A stretch of DNA of 44,121 nucleotides. It comes from a bacterium (lineage in GTDB: Bacteria > Bacillota > Clostridia > Lachnospirales > Lachnospiraceae). Below are positions 17,045-24,039 of this stretch, piece after piece (position 1 is the first letter of the stretch; each line of letters begins with the position of its first letter). The position numbers were made by a program, and so were the translations under genes. Below the pieces are notes generated by a model, which was not told the DNA's origin, searched no databases, and saw only the letters and a list, made by a program, of their open reading frames with translations. Location of the stretch: positions 99,386-143,506 of the forward strand of contig JAUNSO010000001.1 in assembly GCA_030539165.1 (NCBI GenBank), given 5' to 3'.

Positions 17045-18712
17045 CTATGCTCTTACATCAAATGAAAACTTCATAGGTGCTCCTGCATGTATTGGAGCTT
17101 CTCCATTCTTCTTCAGAAATTCATCTACAATTCCTTTTTCCTGTTCATCCTTTTCTTTCATCGTCACAGTCGTTTTCATACTATATCCCTTTTTCGTCAG
17201 CCGTTCGTTCAGAATACGAATATTGGCTTCTATGAAATCGAGCATTTCTTCCTTCTGCATATAGAAATGTGTGCTGACTTTATTCTGCTGCATCGCCACA
17301 TGAATGTCCATTGTCCCCAGATGTTCCATGTCCAGATGGAGCAGTGCACTGATATTTCCATCCTTTGCAGCCAGATTTTTTTTATTGGTATAGACGTACA
17401 AATCCCCGTTTGCATTCTCATGTGCCATTTTGAGCGGCAGCTGTACATATGTCAGCATCTGATTCATCTGATTCATAAAGTTCAGATTGTCCTGCATATT
17501 GCCGGCGCTCTTAGAAAGCTCAGGCGTGGATTTGGATATGTTCTGCAGCATCTGTGTGATTTTTTGTGACTGCTCAGACATACGCTCATAGAGTTCTTCT
17601 ACCCTGCCCTCTCTTGCCACGTCCTCCGGTTTCAGGAGCAGCTGCTGTGATAATATATTTTTTAGCAGAGTCTGATATTCATTTCCCTGTAACAGCTTGC
17701 TGATCTGCTCACTTTGTTGTGCTCCCGGCTGTTCCAGTGTGGTTTTTATAAACTCCATCAGCTGTCTGTCTGACATTTCTCCCGAGAGGAGCTGTGACTT
17801 CATTTCCGGTTTCAGACCCAGCTGTTCCAGCTGATTTGCAAGGCTTTCTTTTTGCTCCGGACTGAGCTCCTGCAGTGTGCTGGACATTTTATCTGCTCTT
17901 GATGCCGCTGCCGTATCCTGATTCAATTCCTGTAATGTATCCTGTGTATTGTTTTGGATTTCTGCCGTGTTTCTGTTTGTATCCCCTGACTGCTCCTCCG
18001 GCATTGAGTCAAGCAGCATATTCAGCAGTTCTTTACTGAAGCCGGCAGCATCCGTCATATTTCCCTCTGTCACCAGCTTTCCCGCCAGCTCAGGCAGTCC
18101 GTCCGTCAATGTATTGATATCATTCAGAATCTGATGCTCCAGATTCTTATAGTTTTCAAACTGTGTCACATTGAGCTCTGTAATGGGCAGTCCCAGTTTT
18201 GTCATTTGTACAATGGTCTGCGGAGATACATTCTGATTGGCATTGATTTGACGAAACATAGCCTGCAAAGCATTTTTATTGATTGACATGCCTTCCTCCA
18301 TCATGGAAGAAGTCATCATGACTGTTTTCTCATTGACCTGCAGTCCTGCAGCATCCAATGCTTTTAATACGGATGGATCTGTACCGTTCAGATTGGTATA
18401 CAGTGGACGCAGAGAGATCTGATGATTGCTGTTTGATTTCACTTCAAAGTAAACATTCTGCCCGAGCACAAGACTGATATCTCCATCCAGTCGGGCTGAC
18501 ATGGTCTGGTGATTTCCCAGCAGCAGTAATATATCCTTACCGTTGATTTCTGCTACCTCACCCGAAAATACCTGTCCGGTCATATAGCCTTGAGATCCGG
18601 TGCCACCCGTTTCTGCCGCAGGTGAAGCCGCAGTGGTTGCTGCAGCTGACTGTACTGCCTGCTGCGTGATATTCATATTGGGCTGTGTATTTCCGGATAG
18701 ACTGAGATTCAT
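17045..18712 (-). CDS. FliK-like hook-length-control domain protein (YlqG type)
   Basis: A 555-aa protein resembling flagellar hook-length regulator FliK. The N-terminal half is low in aromatic residues and rich in Ala, Thr, Gln and Asn. A Gln/Glu-rich middle (~230-410) follows, and then a FliK C-terminal-type domain at ~420-520 with LPLKMAHENANGDLYVYTNK and LGTMDIHVAMQQNKV. It has no obvious signal peptide. The B. subtilis counterpart by position is ylqG, also between rnhB and a FlhB-C-like gene, whose role is unknown. No flagellar structural gene lies in this window, so a role in hook length is doubtful. AGGAG precedes the ATG by about seven bases. Confidence 0.8.
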   Translation of the reverse strand: MNLSLSGNTQPNMNITQQAVQSAAATTAASPAAETGGTGSQGYMTGQVFSGEVAEINGKDILLLLGNHQTMSARLDGDISLVLGQNVYFEVKSNSNHQISLRPLYTNLNGTDPSVLKALDAAGLQVNEKTVMMTSSMMEEGMSINKNALQAMFRQINANQNVSPQTIVQMTKLGLPITELNVTQFENYKNLEHQILNDINTLTDGLPELAGKLVTEGNMTDAAGFSKELLNMLLDSMPEEQSGDTNRNTAEIQNNTQDTLQELNQDTAAASRADKMSSTLQELSPEQKESLANQLEQLGLKPEMKSQLLSGEMSDRQLMEFIKTTLEQPGAQQSEQISKLLQGNEYQTLLKNILSQQLLLKPEDVAREGRVEELYERMSEQSQKITQMLQNISKSTPELSKSAGNMQDNLNFMNQMNQMLTYVQLPLKMAHENANGDLYVYTNKKNLAAKDGNISALLHLDMEHLGTMDIHVAMQQNKVSTHFYMQKEEMLDFIEANIRILNERLTKKGYSMKTTVTMKEKDEQEKGIVDEFLKKNGEAPIHAGAPMKFSFDVRA

Positions 18713-18742
18713 TGACTTACTCCTGTCATCGATGGTTCTTCA

Positions 18743-19510
18743 TCAGATAAAGTGACCTATAAAGGTTCTCCTGTGGATCGGTGTCGGCCCGATACTGCGC
18801 AGTGCTTCAATGTGTGCAGCTGCACCATAGCCTTTATTTCCTGCAAATCCGTATCCCGGATACTGTTGATCATACTCCACCATCATTCGGTCTCTGGTCA
18901 CCTTTGCAATGATACTTGCGGCAGCGATAGACACACTTTTTGCATCTCCCTTGATGATGGGAATCTGCCGGATATCAACCTTTGGTATCGTAACTGCATC
19001 ATTTAATAATATATCGGGTTTTACTGACAGATTCTGAATAGCCTGACGCATCGCCTCATAGGTAGCCTGCAGGATATTGATCTCATCAATTCTCTCCGGC
19101 GAAATCATACCGATCCCTGTAGACAGTGCACGATCCATAATCACATCATACAGTTCTTCTCTTTTCTTTTCTGATAATTGTTTGGAATCATTGAGATACA
19201 GTATGTCGCAGTCTTTTGGAAGGATAACGGCACCCGCTACGACCGGGCCTGCCAATGGTCCTCTGCCCACTTCATCTATGCCGCAGATATACTCGTACCC
19301 TTCAGCATGATACCTGCGTTCAAATTCCTGCAGACTCCAGGTTCTTTTTTTCTCAGTCTCCAGCTGTTCCAGCTGTTTTTCAGCCTTCAGCCGCAGTGAT
19401 ACAACGCCGTTTCGTTCATCGTCTCTGTATCTTTCTATCAATTCAGGCAGCATGGATAACTGTGCTGCCTGAAATTCCTCTTTGATCTGTCCTATTTTCT
19501 TTTCTTCCAT
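18743..19510 (-). CDS. rnhB: Ribonuclease HII
   Basis: RNase HII cuts RNA in RNA:DNA hybrids and removes misincorporated ribonucleotides from DNA. The 255-aa protein has the four acidic catalytic residues: D79 and E80 in GIDEVGRGPLAGPV, D171 in LLNDAV, and a further Asp near 189-207 in the KGDAKS...TRDRMM segment. The ~70-residue N-terminal helical extension is the usual one in Firmicutes. The ribosome site is weak (AAAGAG close to the ATG). The gene sits between lepB and the fliK-like gene, matching the B. subtilis order rbgA-rnhB-ylqG-ylqH apart from the extra lepB. Confidence 0.97.
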   Translation of the reverse strand: MEEKKIGQIKEEFQAAQLSMLPELIERYRDDERNGVVSLRLKAEKQLEQLETEKKRTWSLQEFERRYHAEGYEYICGIDEVGRGPLAGPVVAGAVILPKDCDILYLNDSKQLSEKKREELYDVIMDRALSTGIGMISPERIDEINILQATYEAMRQAIQNLSVKPDILLNDAVTIPKVDIRQIPIIKGDAKSVSIAAASIIAKVTRDRMMVEYDQQYPGYGFAGNKGYGAAAHIEALRSIGPTPIHRRTFIGHFI

Positions 19511-19523
19511 CTCTTTGTCCCGT

Positions 19524-20102
19524 CTATTTATTTCTCACCAGGCCGAAGTCATTGAATGGCCATACCTGCAGCCATGCCCGTCCTGTAATATCCTGTTTTC
19601 TCACATTGCCTACCTCAGCAAATCGGCTGTCTACACTGTCATTGCGATTATCACCCATCACAAAGTATTCATCTGCTCCCAGTGTAACCGGCTGATCAGC
19701 CAGTCCGCCTGACTGAATGACCTCAAGTCCATAGGATTCCTGCAGTACTTCCTGATTGATATAGATTTTCCCGTTCATGATCTGGATGGTTTCTCCGGGC
19801 AATCCGATGATTCTCTTGATCAGATATGGATGTGCAGGGTCATTGTATGGAAAGGAGACAATATCAAAACGCTCCGGCTCCTGAAAACGATAGGACAGCT
19901 TATCCATCATGATACTGTCACCGTCACTCAAGGTAGCCTCCATAGATGATCCATGAACCAGCGTTCGGTTTGTTACATAATTGACTACCAAATAGGTGAT
20001 TCCCAGCACTACCAGTAAAAACAATCCGGTATTCACCAATTTTCTCAGGAACCGCATACCTGCAGATTCTCTGTTTCTGCGTTTTTTCTTTGCCACAATC
20101 AT
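19524..20102 (-). CDS. lepB: Signal peptidase I (first of two)
   Basis: Type I signal peptidase, which removes signal peptides from exported proteins at the outer face of the membrane. The 192-aa protein has a basic N-terminus, one membrane anchor (~22-42), nucleophile S53 in HGSSMEATL, general base K96 in LIKRIIGLPGETI, and the terminal box MGDNRNDSVDSR. The start at 20102 has AGGGG only four or five bases upstream; a GTG two codons on has better spacing, so the exact start is uncertain. It lies 11 bases after rbgA and is paralogous to the signal peptidase on rbgA's other side. Confidence 0.95.
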   Translation of the reverse strand: MIVAKKKRRNRESAGMRFLRKLVNTGLFLLVVLGITYLVVNYVTNRTLVHGSSMEATLSDGDSIMMDKLSYRFQEPERFDIVSFPYNDPAHPYLIKRIIGLPGETIQIMNGKIYINQEVLQESYGLEVIQSGGLADQPVTLGADEYFVMGDNRNDSVDSRFAEVGNVRKQDITGRAWLQVWPFNDFGLVRNK

Positions 20103-20113
20103 TCATCCCCTTA

Positions 20114-20971
20114 TTACCAAGTCATATTTTCCGGTATTTCCAAAGTGATCTTTCCGAATTTTCCGTTTCTGAAATCATCGATTACCATGCCGGCTGCCTT
20201 CTCTGTATCCGGCAGATTCCCTTTTAAAAGGCAGTGTCTGTGATAGGCAATATCCGTTAAGGCATCATGCATTTGTTCATATTCCTGTTCCAGTTCATAA
20301 CGGCTCGCCACAGCTGTTTTTTTATGTGCAAGCAGAAATTGAAGAATCCCCTCTGCCAGCTCCTCACGGTTCAGTATCTCATCATTGATAGAGCCGATCA
20401 TAGCAAGTCTTAATCCTACATCCTGATCTTCAAATTTGGGCCATAGAATCCCCGGTGTATCTAATAGTTCAATTCCCCTGTTCAGTCTGATCCATTGCTT
20501 TCCTTTTGTGACTCCGGGCTTATTACCGGTCTTTGTACATGCCTTTCCTGCAAACGCATTGATAAAAGTAGATTTCCCTACATTGGGTATTCCAACAACC
20601 ATTGCACGTACCGGCCGATTCAAAATACCCCTTTTTCTATCCCGTTCCAGCTTTTCCTTGCAGGCTTCCTGCACCTTGCCCTGTATTGCCTTGATGCCAC
20701 TTCCTGTTTTGGAATTGATTTTCAGTACGGAATAGCCCTGTGTCTCAAAGTAGCTGATCCATGCTTCATTCCATTTATCCTCTGCAAGATCAGATTTATT
20801 TAACAGAATCAGTCTTGATTTTCCTTTTCCCAGCTCATCAATATCAGGATTTCTGCTGCTCATCGGAATACGGGCATCAACCAGTTCGATGATGAGATCG
20901 ATCAGTTTGATATTCTCCTCCATCATCCTCTTTGCCTTCATCATATGACCCGGATACCATTGATAGTTCAT
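20114..20971 (-). CDS. rbgA: Ribosome biogenesis GTPase RbgA (YlqF)
   Basis: RbgA is a circularly permuted GTPase that drives a late step of 50S subunit assembly. The 285-aa protein opens with the family signature QWYPGHMMKA. The G motifs are in permuted order: NKSD (G4) at 58-61 comes before GIPNVGKST (G1) at 127-135 and DTPG (G3) at 171. The C-terminal helical domain (~210-285) binds RNA. It follows the second lepB by 12 bases. Its place close to rplS and rnhB is the conserved Firmicute arrangement. Confidence 0.97.
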   Translation of the reverse strand: MNYQWYPGHMMKAKRMMEENIKLIDLIIELVDARIPMSSRNPDIDELGKGKSRLILLNKSDLAEDKWNEAWISYFETQGYSVLKINSKTGSGIKAIQGKVQEACKEKLERDRKRGILNRPVRAMVVGIPNVGKSTFINAFAGKACTKTGNKPGVTKGKQWIRLNRGIELLDTPGILWPKFEDQDVGLRLAMIGSINDEILNREELAEGILQFLLAHKKTAVASRYELEQEYEQMHDALTDIAYHRHCLLKGNLPDTEKAAGMVIDDFRNGKFGKITLEIPENMTW

Positions 20972-20983
20972 TTCCTGCTCCTC

Positions 20984-21565
20984 CTATTCTACCGGACCCA
21001 TTCCGATCTTGCCGCTTTCCATGTGATACCATGCCTTGCCGTCTATCATTTCTCCAGATACATTTCCGATATTGGCCGACCGGCTGTCTTCACTGTTTTC
21101 ACGGTTATCACCCAGTACAAAATACTCATCAACACCAAGATAGATTTCTTCCTCTGCAATTCCTGCTGTTAATGTATCATCCACAACATCCTCTGTATAG
21201 GGAGTTCCATCAATATAGACCTTTCCCTGCTTGATCTGGATCGTCTCCCCCGGGAGTCCAATCACCCTTTTGACATAGTAATGTGAATTTTCATTTCCAT
21301 TAGGCCTGAATACGATCACATCATTTCTTTCCGGTGTGGCAAACTGATAAATCATTCGATTGATCAAAATCTTTTGACCATTATAAAGAGACGGCTCCAT
21401 AGACGCACCGACCACGCTGGTTTGGAGACCGATTGATGACACCACTACGAATGCTGCAAAAATGGCGGCAGCAATCCCAAATGTCCACGTTATGATTTCA
21501 TACAGCAGTGACCTGCTCAGCTTCACCTGTCGTCTGCGGAATGTCAGACCCTTATCGTTCTTCAT
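20984..21565 (-). CDS. lepB: Signal peptidase I (second of two)
   Basis: A second type I signal peptidase, 193 aa, with a basic N-terminus, one membrane anchor (~20-44), nucleophile S55 in VVGASMEPSL, general base K99 in YYVKRVIGLPGETI, and LGDNRENSEDSR. I use the ATG at 21565 with GAGG about seven bases upstream; an in-frame GTG at 21577 has no ribosome site and falls at the predicted transcript start. The gene lies downstream of the rplS terminator and begins the lepB-rbgA-lepB-rnhB operon. The two enzymes diverge outside the catalytic boxes, so they may differ in substrate preference (inference). Confidence 0.95.
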   Translation of the reverse strand: MKNDKGLTFRRRQVKLSRSLLYEIITWTFGIAAAIFAAFVVVSSIGLQTSVVGASMEPSLYNGQKILINRMIYQFATPERNDVIVFRPNGNENSHYYVKRVIGLPGETIQIKQGKVYIDGTPYTEDVVDDTLTAGIAEEEIYLGVDEYFVLGDNRENSEDSRSANIGNVSGEMIDGKAWYHMESGKIGMGPVE

Positions 21566-21584
21566 ATACTTCCTCACCCATTCG

Positions 21585-21593
21585 AGTATAACA
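21585..21593 (-). promoter_or_regulatory. Possible extended -10 promoter before lepB
   Basis: TGTTATACT on the minus strand fits an extended -10 element, directly after the rplS terminator. No good -35 is seen (the region 17 bases upstream is a T-run). The predicted start near 21578 would exclude the GTG at 21577 and favour the ATG at 21565. Confidence 0.35.
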
Positions 21594-21607
21594 CAATTAT
21601 AATAACG

Positions 21608-21643
21608 AAAAAAGAGACAAAATACAATTTGTATTTGTCTCTT
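21608..21643 (-). terminator. Terminator after rplS
   Basis: In minus-strand RNA AAGAGACAAA-TACAA pairs with TTGTA-TTTTGTCTCTT, with a one-base bulge, and runs straight into a T-run (TTTTTT). It lies 11 bases after the rplS stop codon and separates rplS from lepB. Confidence 0.8.
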
Positions 21644-21654
21644 GTCCGCTCTTT

Positions 21655-21999
21655 TTATACTAACTCTTTTACCTTAGCCTTCTTGCCTACACGGTCTCTC
21701 AGATAGAATAATTTCGCTCTTCTTGCTTTACCTCTTCTGATGACTTCAACCTTCTCAACATGAGGGGAATGTAACGGCCATGTCTTTTCAACACCGACTC
21801 CGTTAGAGCTCTTTCTGACTGTAAATGTAGCTCTGTTGCTTCCGCCCTGCTTTTTCAGGACTGTTCCCTCAAAGATCTGGATTCTTTCACGGTTTCCCTC
21901 TTTGATCTTTGCATATACCTTAACGGTATCGCCTGTATTGAAGTCTGATACATTTTCTTTCAGCTCAGCAGCTTCAATATTTTTAATAATATCGTTCAT
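21655..21999 (-). CDS. rplS: 50S ribosomal protein L19
   Basis: L19 lies at the 30S-50S interface of the ribosome. The 114-aa protein has normal length, with [13 protein letters not shown] near 23, [10 protein letters not shown] near 38, and a basic tail ([16 protein letters not shown]). AAGGAGG precedes the ATG. It appears to be a single-gene transcript: it has its own promoter, a structured 5' leader and its own terminator, although it follows trmD by only 113 bases. Confidence 0.98.
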   Translation of the reverse strand: MNDIIKNIEAAELKENVSDFNTGDTVKVYAKIKEGNRERIQIFEGTVLKKQGGSNRATFTVRKSSNGVGVEKTWPLHSPHVEKVEVIRRGKARRAKLFYLRDRVGKKAKVKELV

Positions 22000-22074
22000 G
22001 TGTGACCTCCTTGATTTTGGATGTTCTTAATACCACAATTGGTTAACAGAGGACCATCTCTTCTTCTCACAACG
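22000..22074 (-). promoter_or_regulatory. Structured rplS leader, candidate L19 leader element
   Basis: The ~75-base leader between the predicted start and the rplS ATG holds two short hairpins: AGAG-ATGGTC-CTCT around 22048-22061, and TTAACCA-ATTG-TGGTATTAA at 22028-22047. The second sits just upstream of the ribosome site. Autoregulatory leaders of rplS are known in low-GC Gram-positives. That this is one is an inference; no covariance search was run. Confidence 0.45.
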
Positions 22075-22080
22075 CATTTA

Positions 22081-22109
22081 ACTTTACCATATATTTTGTA
22101 GATTTGCAA
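22081..22109 (-). promoter_or_regulatory. Promoter of rplS
   Basis: On the minus strand TTGCAA (22104-22109) and TAAAGT (22081-22086) are 17 bases apart, with TGG just before the -10 (extended -10). The -35 starts four bases after the trmD stop codon. The start would be near 22074. Confidence 0.55.
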
Positions 22110-22112
22110 GTA

Positions 22113-22823
22113 TTATTTCAGTAAATCCGGTCTTCTTTCGCGTGTTCTGATCAATGACTGTTCTCTGCGCCATCGGTCAATATTGGCATGATGCCCTGAC
22201 AGCAGTACCTCCGGTACCTTTTTGCCATGCCATTCCTCCGGTCTGGAATACTGTGGATATTCCAGCAGATCATCCTGAAAGGATTCAAACTCAGCAGACA
22301 CTTCATTACTGAGTACCCCTGGAACGAGCCTTGAGATGGCATCAATCATGACCATCGCCGGCAGTTCCCCTCCGGTCAGCACATAATCACCAATCGATAC
22401 ATAGTCTGTAACGATTTCTTCTAATACGCGCTCATCGATTCCCTCGTAATGACCGCACAACAGAATCAAATCCTCTTCTTGAGCGTATTCCTCTGCCATT
22501 CTCTGTGTAAAGGTCGCTCCCTGTGGGGTCAAATATACAACCCGTATTTTTTGACTCTGTACCTGTCCTTCTGTTTCTCTTTTTTTCTGAATATGCTTTG
22601 CAACGGCTTCGTAGGCACCATATACGGGCTCTGCCTGCATGAGCATACCTGCTCCCCCGCCGTACGGATAATCGTCTACTTTCAAATGCTTATTATTGGC
22701 ATAGTCCCGTATGTTGACGGCTTCCACAGACAGTATGCCTGCCTCGATGGCACGACCTGTGATGCTCGTATTTAATCCGTTCATAACCATATCCGGAAAT
22801 AACGTTAAGATATGAAAATTCAT
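22113..22823 (-). CDS. trmD: tRNA (guanine37-N1)-methyltransferase
   Basis: TrmD methylates G37 next to the anticodon and so prevents frameshifting. The 236-aa SPOUT enzyme has the knotted AdoMet site: YPYGGGAGM near 52, [11 protein letters not shown] near 122, and [14 protein letters not shown] near 143. I start at the ATG at 22823 ([10 protein letters not shown]), the usual N-terminus, with GGAAGGA six bases upstream. Its ATGA overlaps the rimM stop, so it is translationally coupled to rimM, whose product matures 16S rRNA. It is the last gene of the rpsP-khpA-rimM-trmD operon. Confidence 0.98.
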   Translation of the reverse strand: MNFHILTLFPDMVMNGLNTSITGRAIEAGILSVEAVNIRDYANNKHLKVDDYPYGGGAGMLMQAEPVYGAYEAVAKHIQKKRETEGQVQSQKIRVVYLTPQGATFTQRMAEEYAQEEDLILLCGHYEGIDERVLEEIVTDYVSIGDYVLTGGELPAMVMIDAISRLVPGVLSNEVSAEFESFQDDLLEYPQYSRPEEWHGKKVPEVLLSGHHANIDRWRREQSLIRTRERRPDLLK

Positions 22824-23326
22824 AGAAGTCCTTCCAGGATATGAACACGCATCCGTTTGTGCTCGATATCCACATCCAAAATACACTGCTTGATTGCCGG
22901 AAGCAGCAGTTCTCTTCCATCCTTCATCGTAATTGTATATACATCATTGGCACCTGTCTCCATATAATCTGTCATAGTGCCGATCTCTTTTTCCTCTTCA
23001 TCTATCACACTCATTCCGATCAGATCAGCTACAAAATATTCGTCTTTTTTGAGCTTTACCGCATTCGATCGGGTTACATAGAGACCTTTACCCTTATATC
23101 TCTCTATATCATTGATATTGTCATAGTTTTTAAACTTTAAAATAGCAAACTGCTTGAAGAACTTAACACCCTCTATTTCCAGCGTCAGGATATCCTTTCC
23201 TGTGTCCAGCAGTACTTCCTTTAATCCTTTAAACCGACTCACATCATCTGTTGTAGGGAATACCTTGACTTCTCCCTTGACACCATGTGTGGATGATATG
23301 ATTCCGACCTGCAGCCTGTCCTCCAT
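22820..23326 (-). CDS. rimM: 16S rRNA processing protein RimM
   Basis: RimM assists 30S head maturation together with S19. The 168-aa protein has the N-terminal beta-barrel motif [16 protein letters not shown] and a C-terminal PRC-barrel domain (~90-165) with DLIGMSVID and [15 protein letters not shown] start at the ATG at 23326 (MEDRLQVG), preceded by AGGGGG. Longer in-frame starts run back into the rimM-khpA gap and have no ribosome site. A stable hairpin lies ~40 bases upstream in the leader. Confidence 0.96.
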   Translation of the reverse strand: MEDRLQVGIISSTHGVKGEVKVFPTTDDVSRFKGLKEVLLDTGKDILTLEIEGVKFFKQFAILKFKNYDNINDIERYKGKGLYVTRSNAVKLKKDEYFVADLIGMSVIDEEEKEIGTMTDYMETGANDVYTITMKDGRELLLPAIKQCILDVDIEHKRMRVHILEGLL

Positions 23327-23366
23327 GAGCGTTCCCCCTGTGACTTTTTGTTTCCCCTTATGATAA

Positions 23367-23396
23367 CGACTCAGAAACAATTGAGTCCCTGAGTCG
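23367..23396 (-). other. Hairpin with competing arms between khpA and rimM
   Basis: CGACTCAG (23367-23374) pairs perfectly with CTGAGTCG (23389-23396). GAGTC also occurs at 23383-23387, so the same 5-base core can pair with either of two copies. No T-run follows in either direction, so it is not an ordinary terminator. Confidence 0.5.
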
Positions 23397-23443
23397 CTCA
23401 TAAACCTATTTGGGATTATTCATCTCATATGCTCTCGCATTGA

Positions 23444-23674
23444 TTACTGAACAATATCCACTACTACTTTCTTGTTTTCCTTAGCGGATGCCGCCTTGAC
23501 AACGGAACGGATAGCCTTGGCAATACGTCCCTGCTTGCCGATTACTTTGCCCATGTCTGACTGAGCTACACGCAATTCGATCACGATTGTTTTATCATTT
23601 TCAGTCTGCGTCACAACTACTTCATCCGGATTTTCTACAAGAGATTTTGCGATTACTTCAACTAGCTCTTTCAT
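23444..23674 (-). CDS. khpA: KH-domain RNA-binding protein KhpA (YlqC)
   Basis: KhpA is a small RNA-binding protein that, with KhpB/Jag in other Firmicutes, affects cell division and RNA metabolism. The 76-aa protein is a single KH domain with the GxxG loop in MGKVIGKQGRIAKAIRS. It has a good ribosome site, lies 21 bases after rpsP and 117 bases before rimM. The place between rpsP and rimM is the conserved one. Confidence 0.95.
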   Translation of the reverse strand: MKELVEVIAKSLVENPDEVVVTQTENDKTIVIELRVAQSDMGKVIGKQGRIAKAIRSVVKAASAKENKKVVVDIVQ

Positions 23675-23695
23675 ACATCCACCTCCGTAGTCTGA

Positions 23696-23941
23696 TTATT
23701 TTTCGATACCTGCAAGCTTGAAGAGCTTTCCGACTACTTCTGTAGGCTGAGCACCTGATGCAAGCCACTTTTTAGCCTTCTCCTCATCTACCTTGAATGT
23801 GCTGGGATCTGTATTCGGATCATAAGTTCCAATCTCCTCGATACATCTTCCGTCTCTGGGAGAACGTGAATCTGCAACGACGATTCTATAAAAAGGAGCC
23901 TTTTTCTGTCCCATTCTTCTGAGTCTGATCTTTACTGCCAT
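23696..23941 (-). CDS. rpsP: 30S ribosomal protein S16
   Basis: S16 is an early-binding 30S subunit protein. The 81-aa protein has the signature start [20 protein letters not shown] and the [20 protein letters not shown] segment. GGAGGTG precedes the ATG. It is first in the rpsP-khpA-rimM-trmD operon and is driven by a strong promoter directly after ffh. Confidence 0.98.
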   Translation of the reverse strand: MAVKIRLRRMGQKKAPFYRIVVADSRSPRDGRCIEEIGTYDPNTDPSTFKVDEEKAKKWLASGAQPTEVVGKLFKLAGIEK

Positions 23942-23982
23942 GTGTATGTCACCTCCGTGATATTGTATTTTAAACTTTGTAC

Positions 23983-24011
23983 ATCATAACTGATATCTTT
24001 CATGGTGTCAA
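23983..24011 (-). promoter_or_regulatory. Strong promoter of rpsP-khpA-rimM-trmD
   Basis: On the minus strand TTGACA (24006-24011) and TATGAT (23983-23988) are 17 bases apart, near consensus. The start is expected near 23976, giving a ~35-base leader to rpsP. The -35 lies inside an inverted repeat. Confidence 0.8.
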
Positions 24012-24029
24012 GTCTTTTTTCTTGACACC
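24004..24029. repeat. Perfect 9-bp inverted repeat covering the rpsP -35 element
   Basis: GGTGTCAAG (24004-24012) and CTTGACACC (24021-24029) are separated by eight bases. The first arm contains the -35 of the rpsP promoter. On the plus strand the repeat is followed by CGATTTTTTT, the layout of an intrinsic terminator for antisense transcription. It could also be an operator or simply a bent terminator relic. Confidence 0.6.
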
Positions 24030-24039
24030 CGATTTTTTT

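Noticed and set aside
16738..18712. Part of a flagellar or type III secretion locus
   Set aside because: No other export, rod, hook or needle gene is present; the pair matches ylqG/ylqH in position within the rplS-rnhB neighbourhood.
22824..22886. Longer TrmD starting at 22886
   Set aside because: The added residues are read through the rimM end, do not look like TrmD, and a proper ribosome site precedes the ATG at 22823.
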